Below, one piece after another: positions 55,800-64,000 of a DNA stretch of 64,000 nucleotides (its first letter is position 1; every line of letters begins with the position of its first letter). The stretch lies in NCBI GenBank assembly GCA_030411725.1, contig MU839833.1, positions 1,612,001 to 1,676,000 on the forward strand. Direction: 5' to 3'. Position numbers and translations under genes: made by a program. Under the pieces are notes generated by a model. That model did not search any database. It was given only the letters and a program-made list of their open reading frames with translations, and was not told where the DNA came from. Origin of the DNA: Echria macrotheca (lineage: Eukaryota; Ascomycota; Sordariomycetes; Sordariales; Schizotheciaceae).

Positions 55800-57746
55800 A
55801 TGGCTAATCGAGGCCCGCCGCCCGGGGCTCCCAACGGCCGTTACCGCGGCACCGGCATCTATGGGTTGGGACCCTGCGCCACGGCTGCCTTTGAAGTCAT
55901 CGATATCGACTCAACCGTCTACCATATGCCGTTTGTGGGCTGCCCCCCGTCGTTTGAGACCTGCTGCCCCGTTACTCCTGCGCCGTTTATGGCTGATGGG
56001 TCGTCGTTGCCTGAGACAATCACCCAATGTCCAGCCAGCTACACGACGGTATCGAGCCAGTGTTGTCCCAGGTATGTCATGACGCTGTATCAGAGCGAGA
56101 AACCGAAATCTGAACCTTGAAGCAACTACGAGCCATGGACGACGCCAACGCCTCTGGAGACACCGATGCTCTGCTTCAGCTCCGTCTCGGCCATGACGGC
56201 GCCCTCGATAACCACCGCCGCCGCAGACACGAATATGCCAACCGTCGAGGTAACGGATAAGGTGTTCGCCAGGGCGTGGCCCCTGCCCGAAGAGCAAAAG
56301 GAAACGGCCTTTCCCCTGTCGTACGCTGTAGGCATCGTCGCTGCCGTGGTTGTTATCCTTGTGGTGCTTGTTGCGGTGGTTATGGTTGTCATTGGCTATC
56401 GCAAGAGCTCCAAGGCATCAAGGGCGTCTGCGCTGGCGCTGAAAGAATGCCAGGAATTAGTCATGAGGACCGGTTGGAAGAATGACCCCGCGGACAACAA
56501 GATGGAGCGCGGTGAGAACTTCAACGAAGGCCCATCCGAGGTGCTCGGCGACGAGAGCTACAACAAACGCTTCTCCGAGATGCCCGGCAGCCCGACCTGG
56601 GACAAAAACCTTTCCGAGATGCCTGGCTGCGATGTCAAGAGGGGCCTAACACAGCGGAGCACCTACCCGGCATCTTGGCCGACGAGTCCGACCGGTTTGG
56701 CCGAGCTATACGGCTCCCCATGTGCGACTGAGCTACCAGACACCCAGAAGCCTTTCGAACTATCAGCCACGCGGGAGCCCGTCGAGTTACCGGCAACCCG
56801 GGAGCCTGCTGAGCTATCAGCCACGCGGGAACCCGTCGAACTGCCAACAGCCCCGGCTGCCACTCCGGCTGCCATGTCGCCGTCTAGCGAATCCTCTTAC
56901 TTCTCGTCGCCGGTGGGGCGGACGAGCCTCGCCCGGCAGTCTTTCGAATCGCCAACCACATCGACCACATCAACCACGCCGACAGCCCGATCGCCCAACC
57001 GCGAAAGCTACTGCCCGCGGTCGCCGCAGAGCCCGGAGAGCCCAATGACCCCGACGCACGATGCCGGATGGCTCGCCCCTTCCCGGGGAGCAACACCCGA
57101 AGAGTGGTCACCCAACACTCCCTTCAGCACCACGGACGAAGTCGGGCAGTTCGTCTACCCAGAGTGCGGCTCATCATCGGCTAGCACCCCGAAACCCCGG
57201 CAAAACCCTACACACGAGACGGGGGTGCTCGCCACTTCACGGGCGCGGACGCCCGAACCGTCGTTACCGAACACCCCTGTCAGTCCCGACGATACGGCGC
57301 TTTCCGTCATCCACGGGGCCCGGACGCCGTGCTTGTCGCCGCCTAGCACCCCGAGGCCTCCGGGAAGCCCCGAGAACGAGTTCGGATTTAACTTTGTTCC
57401 CCTAGTACAGCCGGCCGGGTGGCTCTACCATTCCGGAGCGCGGACGCCCGGCACGTCGCCGCCAAGAACTCCGTTCGGTTCTACGCGCAGAATCAGACAG
57501 CTCCCGAGTGGCTATCTCCAGAGGATTGTCACAAACATGGACGTCCGTAGCGGTAGCGCCCCCAATACGCCTACCGAGACCAATCTTCCAAGATCGCCTC
57601 GTCGGCTCTCGTTGGGCCAGGATCCATCAACGGCTCCGAGTACCTCCCCGCGGGCATCCCTCGGTACACCTCCGGGGGATTCTCTGAGAGAACCGGAGAA
57701 AGGAGTATCCACAGAGCCTGAAGTCCTTTATAAAGGACCTGACTAG
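55800..57746 (+). CDS. Single-pass membrane protein with Cys-rich head and SP/TP-rich tail
   Basis: Two exons: 55800-56071 and 56123-57746, with a 51-base intron (GTATGT donor, AAG acceptor), 631 residues. The first ~115 residues are Cys-rich (VGCPPSFETCCP, CPASYTTVSSQCCPSNYEPW), like extracellular fungal Cys-rich segments. One strong transmembrane helix follows (YAVGIVAAVVVILVVLVAVV), then YRKSSKAS and a long disordered tail. The tail has 27-base repeats encoding ELSATREPV/ELPATREPA and many Ser-Pro/Thr-Pro sites (ARTPCLSPPSTP, ARTPGTSPPRTP). No signal peptide is obvious at the chosen ATG, so the real start may be in an upstream exon, or the single helix may act as a signal anchor. The layout suggests a surface sensor or adhesion-type protein, which is inference. 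Function unknown. Confidence 0.7.
56757..56837 (+). repeat. 27-base tandem repeat encoding ELSATREPV-type units
   Basis: Three 27-base units encode ELSATREPV, ELPATREPA and ELSATREPV, followed by a partial ELP, in the cytoplasmic-side tail of the membrane protein. Confidence 0.85.
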
Positions 57747-58872
57747 GAGAAACCCGAGGACGAGTGGCCTCGATGAGAACGCCGAAAACGTCAAACACGA
57801 AACAGCATAAAAACCAAAGGAAAAAGAAAGAGAAAAAAACCGTAGACCGTCTTGTCTGGTCGTTCTGGTCCTTCTGAGTATTTCCTGCTTCTGACGATTG
57901 CGCACGGTAACCACACACAACGACACACTCAAAGCAATTGAAGACTTACAGATTGTAAACAAGGTAAGTGCTCCTCAACCCTGAAAGTCGAGATTGACCT
58001 CAGCAGAACAGTCGCTTCACTCAACACGAGCGGGACAGAAACTTCCCCAAAAAAGAATAGATAAGAAAACTGACGTCAAAAGAGCGGTGATACACTTAAC
58101 ACACCTGAAGAGTGTCAGCTTCCATCCTCTAACCAATCAGCTTTGACTCCAGTGAAGGACTGAATAACTATGAAACTACTCGTATGACGGGAACACGTTA
58201 TCAAAGAGCACAGTGATGTCAAGACGGCTCATACCGCCTCTACGACCTCCCGTGCCGCGTTTTCCCCTCCATACAAAATCAAAGGCTTTTTTTTACGTCC
58301 AACGAGCGGCGCGGGAACGAACACCGACACTGGGTGAGAAGCGTTCTGCTGCACGATGATATCAACGCTCTCGCAGACTGCTCTGGGCCCTTGGCGCGTG
58401 CGTTGCACGCGAGACCACCAAGTGCCGCACATGGCGGGGGGGGACGGGACCAATGAGATGGGGATGATCGCCGCCGCTGACGACAGTGGCTTTTCGTTAC
58501 TTAATGCTCGTTGGCTGGCTTTCTCTTCCCCTTCCCGCAAACAAGCATTCTTGGAACGGGAATAAGCCTCTGCGATCGACGATCGGTTGCACCTCCGGGC
58601 TGCAACAGAGCGAACAGGTTTTCTTGCCAAACTGAGTTTAGACGGGGGGCCCACGACAATGCTTTAGAGTAAAAAGTGTCGTGGGGTGTGTGTGATTTTG
58701 GGAGAGATATAATATAGTGCCTCGTCGATCAGTGAATGAAGAGGGTGTGGTACAATACCGAATACTTTTTTAAACCCTTACATCGAAAAAACCCCCTTTT
58801 CCATCATTATTACCACGCCCACCCCAAATTCTCTCTCTCTCTGTGTGTGTGTCTCTTGCAGGAAAGAAGGAG
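57747..58872. other. Intergenic region
   Basis: About 1.1 kb between two plus-strand genes. The right end carries a CT/GT run at 58830-58855 ending in CTTGCAG, which looks like a splice acceptor. No gene supported. Confidence 0.45.
58830..58855 (+). repeat. CT then GT dinucleotide run ahead of the Arg/Ser-rich gene
   Basis: CTCTCTCTCTCT joins GTGTGTGTGT and then CTCTTGCAG. It could be the pyrimidine-rich end of a 5' leader intron. Confidence 0.6.
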
Positions 58873-60027
58873 ATGCCTAGACTTCCAAGAAGTTCAAGCT
58901 TCAGCGACGACGGCGGGAATGAATCCGACTTCTACGATCTCACCAGACGCCGCGCCAATCCGAGTCCTCCCGTCTCGAACCGGCGACGCGCTGCATCCCT
59001 GGTTGCGGGGAGACATCCCGGGCTGAACAAGCAGCACTCGTACCACCGGCCGAGCCCTCGCACGAAGAAGAGGAACCCTTATATCCCAACCACCAGCGAT
59101 GAGAGCGAAAGCGAAAGCGACTCGGACCGCGACGGATATCATGGTAACCGCCGGGCCATCGCGCATAGACCTAGTCGATCCGGATCGCGGCCACGCGACA
59201 ACCGCCGGGGGGACAGTCCAGACCGACATGGTCACCGACAAAGCTCTCGATCCCGGCCCGTAGATTATTACGACGTCGACGCCGTCGACCATGGCCGCGG
59301 CCGAGGTCGACATCCAGATCCCCCAAGCTACCATGACGACGGTCACCGGAACCGCAACCGCGACGACGAGGGATCATCATCACGCTCCCCCTCCCGCTCC
59401 CCCTCTCCCCGCTCCTCTCGCCGCGCCGCCTCTCGCAGCAGCCGCTCCAAGCCAAAAGGGTACTATCCACCCTCATCAAGCCGACCACGCAACAACGCGG
59501 CACACCACCACCACCGGTCCTCGTCATCCGCATCACAAAGGGAACGTGATCATCAAAAACAACAACAACAGCAGCAAGGATCCCGCCGTCGGGCGAGCAG
59601 CGAGATATTCAGGTCAGCATCCAAGATAGCGTTAGAAGCAGCAGCCGCAACAGCCCTAAAAGTGCACTCGCACCCAGGGCCCTGGCTAGGCCCCAAGGGC
59701 GCCAAGGTCGCAGCGGCGGCATTGAGCGCCGCCGCCGTCGACACGTACCTCGAGCAGCGCCACCCGAAGCGCAAGGGCGGGATGCGGCACGTGGTCATGC
59801 GGCGCGGCCTGCAGGCCGTCATCGGCGGGCTCGTCGGGCCGGTGATTATGAATGCCGGCGGGGAGCGCAAGCGGGAGGGGATGCGGAAGGGGTATCGCGA
59901 CGAGTTCCGGGGCGGGCGGATGCAGGAGGATTTTATGGATGCCGTTAAGGGGGGGATGAAGGATGGGGCGAAGAACAGGGCCAAGGAGAAGATGAGCGAG
60001 GGGATGGCGGGGATGCATAGGCATTGA
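58873..60027 (+). CDS. Arg/Ser-rich protein with Gly/Ala-rich C-terminal module
   Basis: A single open frame of 384 residues from ATG 58873. Residues ~1-250 are disordered and rich in Arg, Ser, Asp, His and Pro (RSPSRSPSPRSSRRAASRSS, a run of seven Gln). The C-terminal ~130 residues are different: FRSASKIALEAAAATALKVH, WLGPKGAKVAAAALSAAAVD and RRGLQAVIGGLVGPVIMNAG. This small-residue, zipper-like segment ends in a basic, Met/Gly-rich tail. I recognise the general type from other ascomycetes but no defined function. The RS part alone would suggest a splicing or RNA factor; the C-terminal module could be membrane- or self-associating. Both are inference. A start upstream, through a splice at 58860, is possible. 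Confidence 0.68.
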   Translation: MPRLPRSSSFSDDGGNESDFYDLTRRRANPSPPVSNRRRAASLVAGRHPGLNKQHSYHRPSPRTKKRNPYIPTTSDESESESDSDRDGYHGNRRAIAHRPSRSGSRPRDNRRGDSPDRHGHRQSSRSRPVDYYDVDAVDHGRGRGRHPDPPSYHDDGHRNRNRDDEGSSSRSPSRSPSPRSSRRAASRSSRSKPKGYYPPSSSRPRNNAAHHHHRSSSSASQRERDHQKQQQQQQGSRRRASSEIFRSASKIALEAAAATALKVHSHPGPWLGPKGAKVAAAALSAAAVDTYLEQRHPKRKGGMRHVVMRRGLQAVIGGLVGPVIMNAGGERKREGMRKGYRDEFRGGRMQEDFMDAVKGGMKDGAKNRAKEKMSEGMAGMHRH

Positions 60028-60699
60028 TTTCTCTTGGTTTTTTGATGGTTTCTCTCAAAAATGGCATTCTTTGGGGTAAAAAAGGGTATAAGGTATATAT
60101 ACACACATGGGATGGGAATGCATAGCGATGGGGCGTTTGGCGGGCGTCTTTTTCGAACTGGGACATTGGACATTGGGATATGAAGCATGATGATGCAACG
60201 ACATTGGACGAGAATAAACGACGGATGAAACGATGCAGGAGAGAGAGAAAATTAGACAACTTATTCTAAAGCATACAGATAGTCAGCACGGTGGTATGAG
60301 GTATGACAATGAATGGAATCGTACTCTGGTGGCATGCTCAGTCGCATTCCGGATAAGTGCCGTGTGTTGCATTCGGGCTGAAACGGCACCCCGATCCGGC
60401 TTGCCACCCTGGCTCGAACTCCGGTCCCGAATAGGCCCGGCGGCGAGACTCAGCTTCAGCCCTTCAGCCCCGGAGGTCTCCAACCGGACCCCGACGGACT
60501 GCAACACGGACACGTTCGCCGACCCGGCCCCGGTACCTAACGCGTTCCTGCCTGTCAACCGCCGTCCCCTTCAATTTGTCAAAGCGACTGCCTTGTGTTC
60601 CTGTAGTAGTTACATAGCAATAACAGGCGCACTGATTTGACCATTTCCCACCAAAAGCCAAGAAAACCCGCAGTCAGTCCATCAAGAAGAAGAAGAAGA
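60028..60699. other. Intergenic region
   Basis: About 670 bases between two plus-strand genes, no gene supported. An AAG-triplet run directly precedes the next start codon (60684-60699). Confidence 0.5.
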
Positions 60700-61633
60700 A
60701 TGAGGGTCCTGTGTCTCCACGGTCAAGGGACGAGCGCCCACATCTTCAAGTCGCAGACCGGTCCGTAACCTGTCTACCTTACCTGCCTGTGTCCAGTTGA
60801 GAGACCGGATTGATTGATATACCCCATCAAAACCATCTGACCACCTAGCCACGCGCACAGTCTCTCTGCGTGCGAAGCTCGACAAATCGTACCAGTTCGA
60901 CTTCGTGGACGCGCCGTTCCACTGCTCGCCGGCGCCGGGTGTCAGGGTCATCTTCGAGTCGGGCCACTGGGCCTGGTGGCCTCCCAAGACAACGGTCAAC
61001 GCGATCCGGGGCGCGCACCTCTGGCTGACCGACTACATCGCCGCGAACGGGCCGTACGACATGGTCATGGGCTTCTCGCAGGGGTGCTCGCTGATCGGCA
61101 GTTTTCTGTTGTACCACGCGCGCGAGGGGACGCCGGCCGACGAGCCGCTCCCGTTCAAGGCGGCCGTGTTTGTGTGCGGCGGGCTGCCGCTCGAGGCCCT
61201 CGACGACCTCGGCCTGCCCGTGTCCCAGGCCGCGTACGACATCGACGACGAGACGGTGCGGCTGCTGAAGGAGCGCGCGGGCGCGCTGACCGACATGGCG
61301 AGGAACCCTGGGCAAGTGCAGCCCGGGAAGGGCCTCTGGGACAGCGACGAGGGACTCGTGCACGACGCCGCCGTGATGCCCGACGAGTCGGACGTCTTCG
61401 GGCTCGACTTCTCCATCATGCCCCGGGACGTTTTTGTTCAGATCCCCACGGTGCACATCTACGGGGCCAAGGACCCGCGGTGGCCTGCCAGCGTGCAGCT
61501 AGCCTATTTCTGCAAAAACCGCAAGATGTACGACCACGGCGGCGGTCATGACATCCCGCGGTCGACTGAAGTCTCCGAGGCCATTGCGGAGTTGATCGAC
61601 GGGCTGAGGAAGGAGGTTGATGAGGCGGCATGA
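60700..61633 (+). CDS. FSH1-family serine hydrolase
   Basis: Two exons: 60700-60760 and 60861-61633, with a 100-base intron, 277 residues. The protein starts MRVLCLHGQGTSAHIFKSQT, the FSH1 N-terminal signature. The catalytic triad is visible as S93 in GFSQG, D225 in IYGAKDP and H250 in GGGHDIPR, each at the expected spacing of an alpha/beta hydrolase. The intron donor is GTCCGT, which is unusual, but it is the only join that keeps frame and gives QTVSLRAKLD as relatives do. Fungal FSH1 proteins include free hydrolases and trans-acting thioesterases of polyketide pathways (LovG type). This one sits next to a Zn2Cys6 factor. Substrate unknown. Confidence 0.88.
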
Positions 61634-62350
61634 TTTGGCGTTGGCGGCAAAGGGGGTTCGACTAATCGGAAGGGCGAGAATAGTGGTGCCTGGTTGATAC
61701 CCCAAAATGTTCTTGGCTTGCCGTTACATATATGCACGTATGCACGGTTCTTTTGATGAAAATCTGCCCTAAACCCCGTGTCGTATTCGGGGGAACTTTT
61801 GGTGTTGTTGTTGTCGTCAACGACCGTGTCAAGAACGATATCAAAGTGAGAGATCTGGGTGAGTCTGGCTGATGATGACCGGAGTCAACCTTGTTGGAAG
61901 TCTTGTTGGGGGCGGGGGTAAGCAGCGCCAAATGGTGCAATGGGCGGCCAAGCATCGTGGCATCGCATCCTTCCCGAGAACGTTATCGCTGCCACCAGTG
62001 AACAATACGATTCACAGCTAGCACCACTGGCTGTGATTGCGGGGAGGGCCACGGACTGCCTTGACATTAGCCCTTGTTCTCACCAGTATTATGGGTCTGC
62101 CTCGGCTGCTTGAACTGTGAAGTGGCTGCAAGGTGCTCTGCTGACAATTCCAAAGTTCCCAAGTCCAAGGCCTGTCTGAAAATGTAGTCGTCGGCCGCCG
62201 GCTGTTCAGGCGCTCTGTCGGAGCTGGAGACGATAAAGGTATCCCAAGCCGCCAACCGCTTCGCGTTGAAGCCACAATTTCAGAGGATTCGCTAGGAGTC
62301 AACTGCTCACGGAAGAAGCCGAACTCCTGGGTTGGTGTTGCAGCAAAACC
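61634..62350. other. Intergenic region before the Zn2Cys6 gene
   Basis: About 720 bases, no gene seen; expected to hold the promoter of the next gene. Confidence 0.5.
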
Positions 62351-64000
62351 ATGACGCGCAAGGGCTCGAACAAGGTGAAGACGGGGTGCTTCACATGCAA
62401 GTAGGTCGCCGATTACACACCATATACTACTGGAGTGAAGCCCCGCTGACGCGAGAACTCTCCAGGAAACGCAAAGTCAAGTGCGACGAGACCAAGCCGC
62501 AATGTCTCCGCTGCACTCGGACTGGACGCAAGTGCGATGGCTACAGCCCGCCGGCTCCCGGCAGCTATTCCTGGTCCGAACTGCTCGGGAGACAGCCCGT
62601 CGGGAAGGCCCTCACGGTCCGCCGCAACACGAAGGACGGGCGGGCGCTGGAATTCTTCCACCAGGTCGTGGCGCCCGCCTTCTCGCGCTTCCCGGGCGAC
62701 GACTTCTGGACGCGCATGGTGGCCCAGGCCAGCCTCCAGGAGCCCGCCGTGCGCCATGCCGTGCTGGCCATCAGCAGCATGTACGAGATGGTCGACGGCG
62801 ACGAGCGTGACGTCAACATCCTCGCCAAGCGGGACGGCCGCTTCGCCCTCGCCCAGTACAGCCAGGCGCTCCAGCAGCTGGCACACACGCAGAACGAGAG
62901 CATCGTGCTGTTCGTGTGCATCCTGTTCATCTGCATCGAGGCCCTGCAGGGGAACAACGAGGCGGCCCTGACCCACTGCAGGTACGGCATGCAGGTCTTC
63001 AACAACACATTCGCCCAGGGTTCCTCGTGGACCTGCGACTACTTCCGCCCCATCTTCGTCCGTCTGACGGCGTGTCCCTTCTTCTTCGGCGCCTCGTCGA
63101 CCTCGATCCCCATGCCCATGGGGAGCGAGACCGAGGACATGTCGTCGCCCCCGACGAGCTACGACGTGTGCCGCTACCGCGCCGATCTCCTGGTGTCTCG
63201 CTGCATCCGCTTCGTGCGCGAGTTCGAGAGGTTTGAGTCTGAATTCCAGAAGGACGAGGACGTGTCCGAGTACACGCATTTCCACGAGCTCCAGAGCCAG
63301 CTCATCCGCGACGTCCGCCGGTGGCAGCTGCACTATGAAGAATTCGAGGCCGCACACCCGCCTCCGCCGGGTACTCCGGGGCCGTTTCTCCTCTTGAAGA
63401 TGATTGGCATCACCTGCTTCATCTGGGTCTCGACGTGCGCACCGGCCAATGAGATGATCTTTGACGAGTACCTAGACGACTTCCAGAAGATCGCCGACAT
63501 GGCCGGCGAGATTGCCGAGGCCGAGAAGCGGGCCGACGAGGAGGAAAAAAGCAGCGCCAGAGCGAAACCCAAGTTCGTTCTCGAAATGGCTTTCATCCCC
63601 GTCCTCTTTTTCGTCGTTGTCAAGTGCCGCAGACTCGCCACCCGGATCGCCGCCCTCGAGCACATGAAGACGATCTCGCCCGGGCGCGAGAACCTGTGGC
63701 AGAGATCCATCATGTACTCGATGGGCAGGCGGATAATCGAGATGGAGCACGGCATCGATCTGGACGACGCAGACCAAGTCGCGCAGTCACTCGACGTCGT
63801 CCTGCCGAACTCCCGCCGGCTGAGGAACGCGGTCCAGATGACGCCGGATATGGAGACGGGGCAGAACACAAAGGGGATACCGGTTGCGTGTCTCTCGGAT
63901 CATGTGCCGCCCAGCCAGAAGCGCATGGGGAAGATGCCCGTTCGTCCGGACCAAGCAGAGAGAGTCCGGGAAGTTGCGGTAGTAGTCAGTAGTAGCTCTT
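62351..64000 (+). CDS. Zn2Cys6 fungal transcription factor (partial, open at right edge)
   Basis: Exon 1 is 62351-62400 and exon 2 starts at 62466, with a 65-base intron (GTAGGT donor, CTCCAG). The frame stays open to base 64000, so at least 528 residues are present and the C-terminus is missing. The zinc cluster is complete: C13, C16, C23, C30, C33 and C40 in the CX2CX6CX6CX2CX6C arrangement, starting GCFTCKKRKVKC. The intron falls just after the second Cys, a common position in this family. The middle region (FFHQVVAPAFSRFPGDDFW, VRHAVLAISSMYEM) is the fungal-specific regulatory domain found in many Zn2Cys6 proteins. It would bind paired CGG-type sites and regulate nearby genes, possibly the FSH1 hydrolase upstream, which is inference. 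Confidence 0.9.

Noticed and set aside
1..64000. CRISPR arrays, rRNA genes, riboswitches or operon-type ribosome sites
   Set aside because: No regularly spaced direct repeats or rRNA signatures were seen, and the intron-rich fungal genes make bacterial-type signals irrelevant.

Overview
The window reads as nuclear DNA of a filamentous ascomycete, most likely a Sordariomycete. Genes are split by very short introns (mostly 42-115 bases) with GT...CTAAC/CTGAC...AG signals, and several predicted proteins have the expected fungal size and motif order: a 926-residue kinesin-1, a 151-residue Rad6, a 143-residue AP-2 sigma, a SUN-family wall protein and a Zn2Cys6 regulator. No bacterial, organellar or rRNA sequence was seen. 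I assembled gene models by hand from splice signals and reading-frame continuity; no homology search was run.

Layout. Bases 1-24 kb are gene-poor. They hold the tail of a probable GPI-anchored protein (1-272), a Ufo1-like F-box/WD40/UIM protein (minus), a protein with three Cys/His modules (plus), a Clr2-like silencing factor (minus), a short-chain dehydrogenase (plus) and a SUN-family secreted protein (plus). Gaps of 2.4, 4.0, 4.8 and 2.7 kb separate them, with no convincing gene. Bases 24-64 kb are gene-dense: csn12 (minus), mitochondrial acetyl-CoA acetyltransferase (minus), rad6 (plus), kinesin-1 (plus), a polytopic membrane protein (minus), ppm1 (plus), spt3 (minus), a Gln/Pro-rich repeat protein broken by an in-frame TAG (minus), ist1 (plus), a CCHC zinc-knuckle protein (plus), the AP-2 sigma gene (minus), tti2 (plus), tRNA-Ser(AGA) (plus), fig4 (minus), a single-pass membrane protein (plus), an Arg/Ser-rich protein (plus), an FSH1-family hydrolase (plus) and a Zn2Cys6 transcription factor that runs off the right edge (plus).

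Most recognised genes are single-copy housekeeping functions: ubiquitination (Ufo1-like, Rad6), RNA export or signalosome (Csn12), chromatin and transcription (Clr2-like, Spt3), PIKK assembly (Tti2), PP2A methylation (Ppm1) and membrane traffic (kinesin-1, Ist1, AP-2 sigma, Fig4). They are not a pathway cluster; several are divergent pairs sharing a promoter region (aps2/tti2, acetyltransferase/rad6, fig4/membrane protein). The right end differs: an FSH1 hydrolase next to a Zn2Cys6 factor could be the edge of an accessory or metabolite cluster continuing outside the window.

Points most worth a second look are the in-frame stop in the Gln/Pro-rich gene, a 188-base imperfect tandem duplication that copied the 3' end of the tRNA-Ser gene, the three-module CxxCxHxxCxxC protein, and the right-edge FSH1/Zn2Cys6 pair.
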